Source: Pseudomonadota bacterium
GTDB taxonomy: Bacteria; Hydrothermota; 32-111; QNBC01
Assembly: GCA_011682715.1 (NCBI GenBank)
Contig: JAACEC010000093.1
Span: forward strand, 1-5,245
Direction of reading: 5' to 3'
DNA: 5,245 nt
Shown: piece after piece, positions 1-5,245 of the stretch
Layout of the letters: each line of letters opens with the position of its first letter
Numbering within the stretch: the stretch's first letter is position 1
The notes under the pieces: generated by a model
Database searches by the model: none
Seen by the model: the letters and a program-made list of their open reading frames with translations, nothing else
Told to the model about the DNA's origin: nothing
Position numbers and translations under genes: made by a program

Positions 1-16
1 TTTTGTAAAAGCATAT

Positions 17-469
17 TCAAGGATTGACTGAAATTATTATTTTTACCTTAATGTTGTTGTTAAGTGCTATTTTATTCAGCAGATACTCTATTGCCTGTAC
101 TGTTTTTCCCTGTTTCCCGATCAGTTTGTTCCCGGAACCCTTGGAATTTACCGTAAGTATGATTAATCCTTTTTTTCGTGTATATACTGCGGATTCGTAC
201 TCTATATTTAATGTGTCTAAAATTTTACCTAAAGCCTCAAGCAAAAACTTCTTTTCCCCCTTCGTCGATACTTCAATGCGTTGATTCTTCTTTTTGAAAA
301 ACAAAAGATGATGAGTTATGTATTCGGTGATTTTAATATCCGCTCGCGCTCGCTTGATTTTCAGTTCTCTAAGTGTTTCCTCAATCGCCCTATCTATGTT
401 TTGATTCTCAAGAACGACGACTCTGTTTTTATCGTCATTTTGATTCTGCGGGATTGTTCTTTTTTTCAT
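17..469 (-). CDS. jag: Jag/KhpB-like KH-domain RNA-binding protein, lacking the R3H domain
   Basis: Jag/KhpB (SpoIIIJ-associated) proteins bind RNA and are typically encoded directly after yidC, as here. The 150-residue product has a Jag_N-like segment at about 24-67 (start of helix IDRAIEETLREL, then a basic beta region). A type II KH domain spans about 72-150, with the diagnostic GxxG loop IGKQGK at 117-122. The usual C-terminal R3H domain is absent: the frame stops at TGA (19-17) immediately after SVNP, whereas family members normally exceed 200 residues. Shifting +1 at that stop gives EYAFTK up to the window edge, loosely like the Y-containing linker that follows KH in other Jag proteins, so a frameshift is possible. 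The start ATG (469-467) lies 35 nt inside the end of yidC and has an AGAGGT Shine-Dalgarno 5 nt upstream. Family assignment is firm. Whether the protein is naturally short or broken is open. Confidence 0.87.
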   Translation of the reverse strand: MKKRTIPQNQNDDKNRVVVLENQNIDRAIEETLRELKIKRARADIKITEYITHHLLFFKKKNQRIEVSTKGEKKFLLEALGKILDTLNIEYESAVYTRKKGLIILTVNSKGSGNKLIGKQGKTVQAIEYLLNKIALNNNIKVKIIISVNP

Positions 470-2072
470 TGATTACCTCTAAGTGAATGATATAAAGTTG
501 AAGTAGTGATAGTAAATTGTATATTAAGTAGTATAGGGTTAATCCTGCCGGGAAACTCAAGAATATGAACACCATAAATATGGGCATTAAGTAAGTCATA
601 TATTTTTGTTTCGGATCTGGATTGGAGAATTTTTGCTGTATGAACATGGATATCCCCATTAAAATCGGTAATATGTAGTAAGGATCGGCTGCAGTTAGAT
701 CTTTCATCCAAAGGAATGAAACACTCTTTAATTCGATTGTACTTTTCAATACCTGATATAGAGCGAAGAATACTGGGGTCTGCAAAAGTATCGGCAGGCA
801 TCCTGAGAAGGGATTCACCCCGTTTTTCTTGTAGAGCCCCATTGTCGCTTGGTTTAATTTTTGTGCATTGTTCTTATACTTTTCTTTCAGCTCACTTAAT
901 GCCGGTTGTAATTCCTGCATTTTCCTCGCCGATCTAAAACTGGATAGAGTGAGAGGAAAGAAGATGAGGAAGAAAAACACGGAAAGTATAATTATGGTTA
1001 TGCCGTAATTATGAACAAATTTTTGAATAAAGAGCATTATATTTAGTGTTAATTTACTTATGGGCGCTATAATCTTCCAGCCCCAATCGAAAATATCCGT
1101 AAACTGTCCACCATATGATTTTAGTATTGTGTAATCGAGAGGTCCGAGATAGAAAGATACCGTATTAAGAGTATCGGGGACGTAATCTTTGTCAAAGCTG
1201 AAGTTCAAAACACCGTCCGCAACAAAATGGATATCAAAACCCTTGACATTTTTAGGGTCGGAAATATACATTGCCGTGAAGTACGTGTTACGAATACCGG
1301 CAAAAGAGCTGTGACCTACATAGGAAACATCACCCTTTTTCAATGTTTTTGAACTGTATTTCTCAACCGTACCACCGAGATTGGCAAAAGCTTTTGCGGC
1401 ACGGATTTCCTTTTTCTTGTATTTCTTTTCATATGCCAAACCATCACGGAAATTGAATTTCACCCAATCTACATCTATACCGTTTACTTTGTAGAAAATA
1501 TCGATTTTGTAATCTTTATTATTGAAAACATATCCCAAAAGAACACTTGAAGTATCATTTTTCCATGAAAATAATAAAGTGTCTAACTTTTCACCGTTTA
1601 CTTCCACAGATTTCTTATTATAATTAAAATCGATACTGTCCAGAGGGATTTCGTAGTCACCGGAGTAGAGGGTAATTCCGCTTTGCGGTTCGCCTTTAAT
1701 TATATTTAAAGTATCACCCTTTACATTGCGGTACTTGTTAACATAGCAATTTATAATCGATGCACCACGACTCGTTATTTGCATTCTGTAAAGACGGGTT
1801 GTAACATTGATAGTATCTATGTTTCCTGTAGTGTTATGAGGCAATTTGGCGATTTTGCTCGTAATGGCGATCTCTTTTTTGGGAGCAGTAACATTACTCC
1901 TTACCATTGAATTTTCAGGAGTAGTATTGGTAACCATAGTTGTATCGGCGATTTTTGTGCTGTCGCTGGTGGGATTCTTTTTTGGGGGGGCTTTAAAGAA
2001 AAACATTTGCCAAACCACCAAAATTACGGTTATAAGGACGAGAGCTACTAACATTCTTTTATTCAAATCCAT
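435..2072 (-). CDS. yidC: Membrane protein insertase YidC (Oxa1 family, Gram-negative long form)
   Basis: YidC inserts and folds inner-membrane proteins, alone or with the Sec translocon. The 545-residue length is typical of the Gram-negative form. A first membrane segment lies at about 6-26. It is followed by a Ser/Thr/Lys/Pro-rich linker and a large periplasmic beta domain (about 85-325). The conserved insertase core follows, with membrane segments near 355-374, 421-442, 462-481 and 491-530. Within the core I see SSFRSARKMQELQP with Arg380, which aligns with the groove arginine of SpoIIIJ-type insertases. I also see the signature NPFSGCLPILLQTPVFFALY at 420-439 and the late motif FPAGLTLYYLIYN at 507-519. 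The start ATG has an ideal AGGAGGT whose bases overlap the yidD stop. The 3' end overlaps jag by 35 nt. Codons 28-32 carry a C7A6 run (see findings). Confidence 0.97.
   Translation of the reverse strand: MDLNKRMLVALVLITVILVVWQMFFFKAPPKKNPTSDSTKIADTTMVTNTTPENSMVRSNVTAPKKEIAITSKIAKLPHNTTGNIDTINVTTRLYRMQITSRGASIINCYVNKYRNVKGDTLNIIKGEPQSGITLYSGDYEIPLDSIDFNYNKKSVEVNGEKLDTLLFSWKNDTSSVLLGYVFNNKDYKIDIFYKVNGIDVDWVKFNFRDGLAYEKKYKKKEIRAAKAFANLGGTVEKYSSKTLKKGDVSYVGHSSFAGIRNTYFTAMYISDPKNVKGFDIHFVADGVLNFSFDKDYVPDTLNTVSFYLGPLDYTILKSYGGQFTDIFDWGWKIIAPISKLTLNIMLFIQKFVHNYGITIIILSVFFFLIFFPLTLSSFRSARKMQELQPALSELKEKYKNNAQKLNQATMGLYKKNGVNPFSGCLPILLQTPVFFALYQVLKSTIELKSVSFLWMKDLTAADPYYILPILMGISMFIQQKFSNPDPKQKYMTYLMPIFMVFIFLSFPAGLTLYYLIYNLLSLLQLYIIHLEVINEKKNNPAESK
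475..480 (-). promoter_or_regulatory. Ribosome binding site of jag, inside yidC
   Basis: On the minus strand AGAGGT sits 5 nt before the ATG at 469. It lies wholly within the last codons of yidC, so it supports the overlapping start of jag rather than a later one. Confidence 0.7.
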
Positions 2073-2076
2073 TATT

Positions 2077-2083
2077 ACCTCCT
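2077..2083 (-). promoter_or_regulatory. Ribosome binding site of yidC, overlapping the yidD stop
   Basis: AGGAGGT on the minus strand lies 4 nt before the yidC ATG. Its first two bases are the last two bases of the yidD TAG stop, so ribosomes ending yidD finish on the yidC initiation site. This suggests translational coupling. Confidence 0.8.
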
Positions 2084-2345
2084 AAGGTACGGGATCATAT
2101 CCGCCCGGATGGAACGGATGGCATTTGGCAACTCTCTTTATGGACAGAAACCCTCCCTTGGCTACTCCGTATTTCATTATTGCCTCTTCGGAATAATGTG
2201 AGCATGTGGGGGTAAATCTGCATTGTCCCGGTAAATAAGGGGAGATCATTGCACGGTATATTCTGATTAGAATTACGAGAGTCTTTTTTAAAATATTACT
2301 GCAACTTTTGAAAAAGACATTTAACATCTTTATGTATTTTTGCAT
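2082..2345 (-). CDS. yidD: Membrane protein insertion efficiency factor YidD
   Basis: YidD is a small inner-membrane-associated protein that assists YidC-dependent insertion. The 87-residue product carries the full signature: RIYRAMISPYLPGQCRFTPT at 28-47, then CSHYSEEAI, then KCHPFHPGGYDPVP at the C-terminus. The cysteines conserved in the family are C42, C48 and C75. An amphipathic, hydrophobic N-terminal stretch (about 18-36) is the probable membrane anchor. The start is uncertain. The ATG at 2345 gives a 50-nt overlap with rnpA. A second in-frame ATG at 2327 (Met7) would shorten the N-terminus by six residues. Neither has a good Shine-Dalgarno, so coupling to rnpA translation is likely. 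The stop lies inside the yidC RBS. Confidence 0.93.
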   Translation of the reverse strand: MQKYIKMLNVFFKSCSNILKKTLVILIRIYRAMISPYLPGQCRFTPTCSHYSEEAIMKYGVAKGGFLSIKRVAKCHPFHPGGYDPVP

Positions 2346-2634
2346 AAGTCGGAACTTCTTTTTTATTGTATAGGAAAACCAAATGTAAGTTATCGGGAAT
2401 TAAATTCTTCTTTTTTCTCACTATCTCTCTTAATATTCTCTTTACGCGATTTCTGTCAACAGCTTTTCTCAATTTTTTTGAAGATACCGATATACCTATT
2501 TTTTTCTCTTTTTGTTTCAAAGCAAAAATCGATATACCATCACAAATATACCTTCTTCCATGGAAAAAAACGGTTCGGAATTCACTGTTCTTCGCCAGTC
2601 TCAGCGATTTTGGAAAGGTATTATCAGTAGCCAT
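2296..2634 (-). CDS. rnpA: Ribonuclease P protein component
   Basis: RnpA is the protein subunit of RNase P. It binds the catalytic RNA and the 5' leader of precursor tRNA. The 112-residue length is normal. Residues 9-31 (PKSLRLAKNSEFRTVF then HGRRY) match the family N-terminus. The hallmark RNR element is present as KAVDRNRVKRILRE at 57-70, preceded by the beta strand KIGISVSSK. The ATG overlaps the rpmH stop by one base (TAATG). There is no correctly spaced Shine-Dalgarno, the nearest purine run being well over 15 nt upstream. Initiation therefore probably depends on termination-reinitiation from rpmH, which is the usual arrangement for this pair. The 3' end overlaps yidD by 50 nt. Confidence 0.96.
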   Translation of the reverse strand: MATDNTFPKSLRLAKNSEFRTVFFHGRRYICDGISIFALKQKEKKIGISVSSKKLRKAVDRNRVKRILREIVRKKKNLIPDNLHLVFLYNKKEVPTYAKIHKDVKCLFQKLQ

Positions 2635-2768
2635 TATGCGGCTAATTTCTTTCTCCCTTTAGCTCTTCTGCGGTTAATTATCCTTCTTCCGCTGGCAGTG
2701 CTCATCCTTTTTCTAAAACCGTGGTTTCTTTTCCTACGTCTATTGCTCGGTTGAAATGTTCTTTTCAT
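2634..2768 (-). CDS. rpmH: 50S ribosomal protein L34
   Basis: L34 is a very small basic protein of the large ribosomal subunit. Translating the minus strand from 2768 gives 44 residues, beginning MKRTFQPSNRRRKRNHGFRK and continuing with RMSTASGRRIINRRRAKGR, ending KKLAA. This is nearly the family consensus at the usual 44-46 residues, rich in Arg and Lys. GGAGGT lies 6 nt before the ATG, and a strong sigma-70 promoter sits just upstream. The stop TAA shares one base with the rnpA ATG. It is the first gene of the rpmH-rnpA-yidD-yidC-jag cluster, consistent with its high expression. Confidence 0.97.
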   Translation of the reverse strand: MKRTFQPSNRRRKRNHGFRKRMSTASGRRIINRRRAKGRKKLAA

Positions 2769-2774
2769 CTTTTT

Positions 2775-2780
2775 ACCTCC
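2775..2780 (-). promoter_or_regulatory. Ribosome binding site of rpmH
   Basis: GGAGGT on the minus strand lies 6 nt upstream of the rpmH ATG. It is a full anti-Shine-Dalgarno match that fixes the start of this short gene. Confidence 0.85.
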
Positions 2781-2796
2781 GTAACTATTAGAGCAT

Positions 2797-2825
2797 ATAT
2801 TACAGAAATTTTTACTTTATGTCAA
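2797..2825 (-). promoter_or_regulatory. Sigma-70 promoter of the rpmH-rnpA-yidD-yidC-jag operon
   Basis: On the minus strand a perfect -35 TTGACA (2825-2820) is separated by exactly 17 bp from the -10 TAATAT (2802-2797). Transcription would start near 2790, giving a leader of about 21 nt that contains only the rpmH RBS. It lies in the 95-nt gap between the permease stop and rpmH. I see no strong terminator ahead of it, so read-through from the permease may add to operon transcription. Confidence 0.78.
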
Positions 2826-2863
2826 GAGAGTAAATATTTTTATTCCGAGTGGGATCGAAATTA

Positions 2864-4165
2864 TTATCTGATACCGTAAATTAACCAGAGTAATATGTAT
2901 GCGGCAAGAACACTGAAAAAGGTAAAGGGCAACCCGATCCTAAAGAAATCGAAAAAACCTACTGAATAATGTCTTTTTCTCAGTAAACCTATACCCACTA
3001 TGTTTGCCGATGCGCCTACGGGACTTATGTTACCCCCGACTGAGGCTCCTATTACGATACCGAACAAAAACAGAGATGGGTTAATGCCCAGAAATGTGGC
3101 CAGCTTTATACCCACAGGCATCATAGCAGCCACATACGGGACATTGTCTATGAATGCAGAGATGATTACCGAGCCCCAAACCAAAATCGTGAATGTTATA
3201 AAAATGTTTCCATTAGCCAGTTGTTTGAACCAAAGTGCAATGCTTGTAAGTATGCCATACTGCTCAAGTGCACCGGTAAAAACAAAAACACCAATCAGGA
3301 AAAACACGGTATCATAATCAAGGTTCTTTGCAATTTTAAATCCTGTTTTTCTTTTCCTATACAGTATCCACAAAAACGCAATTGTGGCATAAATAAGTGC
3401 CGTTGCTCCCGGGGAGAATATCCCTAATGAAATTGTTATAATAAATAAGACAAGTATTATACCGGGCATTACGTCAACCCCGGTTTTTTTGCTCTCGACT
3501 TTTATTTTCTTGTTTGATTTTCTGAACAAAATATATAGAACAATCAGAGAAACTAATGCGGCGGTTTCCATTATGAAGAACATCGAAGGTTTTCCGTGGT
3601 ATATTATAAAATCCATAAATTTCATATGATTAAAGCTTGCAAGAATCATACTTGGCGGATCTCCGATTAAAAGAGCGGCTCCCTGAAGATTAGAACTGAT
3701 AGCAATAGCTATTATAAAGGGGACCGGGGAAACGTCCATTTTACGGGCTATCTCAAAAGCAATCGGGGCAACGATAAGAACTGTTGCTACATTTTCACAG
3801 AATATAGAAATGAAACCTGCGAAAGCACTGAGGATTATAATGGCCGAAACAAGTGAATTCGAGAATTTAAGAAGTTTATTAGCCAGTAGTTCGGGTATTT
3901 TCGAAAGAATAAACGCCTCTGCTATCACCATAGTCCCGATGAACAACCATATTATATCCCAGTTAGTGTAATTGATTATATTTCTCGGGGATATAATGTT
4001 TAGGAGAATCATGAAAAGTAAAGATATCCATATAATAATTCCTTTATAGATAAAAATTCTTTGAATATGGGGAAATTTGGCTAAGATACTGCTGATTTTT
4101 TCCGATGTAATAATGAACAGATAAGTTACCAGAAAAGTAACCAGAAGTATAATCTTTTCATTCAT
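2864..4165 (-). CDS. ArsB/NhaD-superfamily (SLC13-like) ion transporter or permease
   Basis: This is a polytopic inner-membrane transporter of the ion transporter superfamily that includes ArsB (arsenite), NhaD (Na+/H+) and the human P protein. From the ATG it has 433 residues with about ten or more hydrophobic spans. The two inverted halves each show the family re-entrant motif: FCENVATVLIVAP near 122-134 and SAFIDNVPYVAAMMPV near 336-351. IGDPPSMILAS follows the first at about 167-177, and GGNISPVGASAN (377-388) follows the second. The first motif has Glu where ArsB has Asp. The substrate cannot be read from sequence: no arsR, arsA or other context gene is present, so an anion exporter, sodium/proton antiporter or organic-anion carrier all remain possible. 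I chose the ATG at 4165. The in-frame TTG at 4201 would add 12 residues but lies next to the terminator arm and lacks an RBS. The chosen start also has only a weak purine stretch upstream. The gene ends in tandem TAA TAA. Confidence 0.88.
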   Translation of the reverse strand: MNEKIILLVTFLVTYLFIITSEKISSILAKFPHIQRIFIYKGIIIWISLLFMILLNIISPRNIINYTNWDIIWLFIGTMVIAEAFILSKIPELLANKLLKFSNSLVSAIIILSAFAGFISIFCENVATVLIVAPIAFEIARKMDVSPVPFIIAIAISSNLQGAALLIGDPPSMILASFNHMKFMDFIIYHGKPSMFFIMETAALVSLIVLYILFRKSNKKIKVESKKTGVDVMPGIILVLFIITISLGIFSPGATALIYATIAFLWILYRKRKTGFKIAKNLDYDTVFFLIGVFVFTGALEQYGILTSIALWFKQLANGNIFITFTILVWGSVIISAFIDNVPYVAAMMPVGIKLATFLGINPSLFLFGIVIGASVGGNISPVGASANIVGIGLLRKRHYSVGFFDFFRIGLPFTFFSVLAAYILLWLIYGIR

Positions 4166-4203
4166 ATATAGTATCTTAAAAGCATATCGTAAAAAAATCA
4201 AGT

Positions 4204-4247
4204 AATAAAATAAAAGCGGAGACTTAAATCTCCGCTTTTATTTTATT
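4204..4247 (-). terminator. Intrinsic terminator after the lipoprotein gene
   Basis: A perfect 19-bp inverted repeat (4204-4222 with 4229-4247) encloses a 6-nt loop. The inner part is GC-rich (GCGGAGA/TCTCCGC) and the outer part is an A-rich/T-rich pair. Read on the minus strand the 3' arm is U-rich and is followed a few nt later by a run of seven T. It lies 18 nt after the lipoprotein-frame stop at 4265. Because the A/T arms are symmetrical it could also stop plus-strand transcription, though no plus-strand gene is seen. The permease ATG begins 38 nt beyond it. Confidence 0.85.
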
Positions 4248-4264
4248 CTTAATTTATTGTGATC

Positions 4265-4480
4265 TTATGGTGCTGTCTTAAATGCGGTCCACCTCATCGA
4301 TGTATTGTTAACAGTCAATGAGAGAACATTAGGATCGTTAACGGGTTCGTTAGCATATTGAGCTTGAATCCTGACGATATATACTTGATTAGGTTTAGAA
4401 ATAATTTCGCTTGCCGTTCCGTCTGCCCCTGTAAAATTCAATGTAAATAGTTGGTCGACGAATCTACACTGTAAATAACA
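4265..4480 (-). pseudogene. C-terminal remainder of the lipoprotein gene in the -1 frame
   Basis: After the premature TGA of the lipoprotein, the -1 frame is open from 4480 down to a TAA at 4267-4265. It reads as ordinary protein: FTLNFTGADGTASEIIS, then KPNQVYIVRIQAQYANEP, then a C-terminus containing TVNNTSMRWTAFKTAP. Its strand-like, Asn/Thr-rich composition matches the preceding frame. It has no RBS, and its only ATG lies near the end, so it is not an independent gene. One extra base, for example in the AAA run at 4445-4447 on the plus strand, would join the frames as STNYFTLNFTG. This is either a real 1-nt deletion or a sequence error. Confidence 0.75.
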
Positions 4481-5148
4481 TCATCTTTACCCATCGCGGT
4501 GGTATCGAATGGGACGGTATCTGGGAATGAACTTGTAGAATCAAAGCACTTCATCCCTAGTCTCATCCAGATGGGTTTATACTGATTCGTTGTTGTGTCA
4601 ATGTATCCTATGTCAACAGAATATGTTTCCACATCACCGGAAGCTTTGAATTGAATGGTCAGAGCATTAGGCATAATTGTATCACCTGTTGTGGTATCTG
4701 CCTGGAATGCTGTATCAACTGTGGGAACAGGAGACAATACTTTTATTGTATCTCTCAGTTTTGTTTCAAGAGTATAAACAACAGCCGTATCACTGCTTGT
4801 CGGTAGTGTCAGACGGTAAAAATAATCATCGCCGGGCATCACATTATCAACGTCGGTGTAAGAATTTATTCTTCCGTAGATATATGATGATTCCGGAGTG
4901 ACGGGAAAATTGGTTGAATCAGTCGATTTGAATATTGCTAGACCTTCTCCCTGTGTTGGCTCCTCAATTGCCCAATTGACATAAACGGTATCTGCTAAAT
5001 AAGGAGTAGCCGTTAAAGAGGTGTCGATTTTTAAAACTACTGATTTCAAAGAAAATGTGGAATTCAAAGAAAAATCAACTACTGTTTTGTTACAACCTAC
5101 AAATGCTATTACAAAGCTCAGGAAAACAAGGATTAAAACCTTTTTCAT
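4438..5148 (-). CDS. Predicted lipoprotein with fibronectin-III-like segment (frame interrupted at the 3' end)
   Basis: I do not recognise a named family. The N-terminus has a lipoprotein signal: two Lys, a hydrophobic core (about 4-17) and lipobox FVGC with Cys19 as the acylation site. Phe at -3 is a little unusual. The mature protein is rich in Asp, Ser and Thr. Residues about 37-137 resemble a fibronectin type III fold, with VYVNWAI (55-61), GLAIFKSTDS (69-78), and INSYTDVDNVMPGDDYFYRL (94-113). A second beta-rich segment begins near 161. The frame stops at TGA (4440-4438), but the -1 frame continues coherently to 4265. The intact protein would therefore be about 294 residues rather than 236. 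The start has GGGAGGT 5 nt upstream and a good promoter. It is probably a surface or periplasm-facing lipoprotein of unknown role, transcribed alone between its own promoter and the terminator at 4204-4247. Confidence 0.8.
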   Translation of the reverse strand: MKKVLILVFLSFVIAFVGCNKTVVDFSLNSTFSLKSVVLKIDTSLTATPYLADTVYVNWAIEEPTQGEGLAIFKSTDSTNFPVTPESSYIYGRINSYTDVDNVMPGDDYFYRLTLPTSSDTAVVYTLETKLRDTIKVLSPVPTVDTAFQADTTTGDTIMPNALTIQFKASGDVETYSVDIGYIDTTTNQYKPIWMRLGMKCFDSTSSFPDTVPFDTTAMGKDDVIYSVDSSTNYLH

Positions 5149-5153
5149 ATCTT

Positions 5154-5160
5154 ACCTCCC
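5154..5160 (-). promoter_or_regulatory. Ribosome binding site of the lipoprotein gene
   Basis: GGGAGGT on the minus strand lies 5 nt before the ATG at 5148, which supports this start and the lipoprotein signal that follows it. Confidence 0.8.
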
Positions 5161-5180
5161 ATTTACATATACATACTAAA

Positions 5181-5209
5181 CTTATAGCACATAGCAAAAT
5201 TAATGTCAA
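5181..5209 (-). promoter_or_regulatory. Sigma-70 promoter of the lipoprotein gene
   Basis: On the minus strand a perfect -35 TTGACA (5209-5204) is followed after exactly 17 bp by the -10 TATAAG (5186-5181), five of six matches to consensus. The start site would fall near 5174, giving a leader of about 25 nt that carries the RBS. The design closely matches the rpmH promoter. Nothing else is recognisable between 5210 and the window end except a 5-bp hairpin. Confidence 0.78.
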
Positions 5210-5245
5210 GATTAGATTGTTGTTTTCGGAGAAGCCCCGTGTTAA

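Noticed and set aside
24..284. Plus-strand open frames in this region, and others at 281-472, 716-937, 1846-2085, 2340-2754, 3000-3427 and 4677-4901
   Set aside because: They all lie antisense to well-supported minus-strand genes, lack RBSs and show no recognisable motifs. They are shadows of those genes.
466..801. Minus-strand open frame inside yidC
   Set aside because: It lies entirely within the conserved insertase core of yidC in another frame and has no family features.
2830..2862. Possible terminator between the permease and rpmH (stem TTTCGA/TCGGAA)
   Set aside because: The stem is only 6-7 bp with a G-U pair and no following U tract. It is too weak to call.
2769..2863. Riboswitch or structured leader ahead of rpmH
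   Set aside because: The predicted leader is only about 21 nt, just enough for the RBS. The rest of the gap is promoter and the permease 3' end.
3361..3375. DnaA-box-like sequence (GTATCCACA)
   Set aside because: A single imperfect match inside the permease coding region, with no cluster and no AT-rich unwinding element nearby.
4166..4201. TTG at 4201 as the permease start (12 extra residues)
   Set aside because: It has no Shine-Dalgarno and almost touches the terminator arm. The ATG at 4165 gives a normal N-terminus for the family.
5227..5239. Small hairpin CGGGG-CTT-CTCCG upstream of the lipoprotein promoter
   Set aside because: Five base pairs with one G-U, a 3-nt loop and no U tract. 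It could be the tail of a terminator of a gene outside the window, but this cannot be supported.

Overview
The window is an AT-rich stretch of a Gram-negative-type bacterial chromosome, and every credible gene lies on the minus strand. The YidC is the long form with a large periplasmic domain, and a predicted lipoprotein is encoded upstream, so the cell should have an inner membrane facing a periplasm. Most starts have strong Shine-Dalgarno sequences of the AGGAGGT type. The two clear promoters are TTGACA-17 bp-(TAATAT or TATAAG), i.e. ordinary sigma-70. This argues against Bacteroidota proper, which usually lack Shine-Dalgarno sites and use a different promoter consensus. Lipoprotein style and codon use would fit an uncultivated AT-rich phylum near the FCB group, but I cannot name a taxon.

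Layout in the direction of transcription (high to low coordinates): (1) a sigma-70 promoter (5209-5181) and a strong RBS precede an Asp/Ser/Thr-rich predicted lipoprotein with a fibronectin-III-like segment. Its reading frame breaks at about 4440-4480, and the C-terminal remainder continues in the -1 frame to 4265. (2) A perfect 19-bp hairpin (4204-4247) forms the terminator. (3) An ArsB/NhaD-superfamily (SLC13-like) membrane permease occupies 4165-2864. (4) A second sigma-70 promoter (2825-2797) drives the conserved cluster rpmH-rnpA-yidD-yidC-jag (2768 to 17), whose genes overlap or abut throughout.

The rpmH-rnpA-yidD-yidC-jag block joins ribosome and tRNA maturation (L34, the RNase P protein) to membrane-protein insertion (YidD, YidC) and an RNA-binding protein (Jag/KhpB). 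This order is very widely conserved. dnaA often lies on the far side of rpmH, but here that side holds the permease, in the same orientation, and I see no DnaA-box cluster.

Most of the window is ordinary. The points that merit a second look are the frame break in the lipoprotein gene, the Jag that stops right after its KH domain with a possible +1 continuation, and a C7A6 tract in yidC containing a correctly phased A-AAA-AAG slippery heptamer. I see no mobile element, CRISPR array, tRNA, rRNA or evident novel defence or biosynthetic system.
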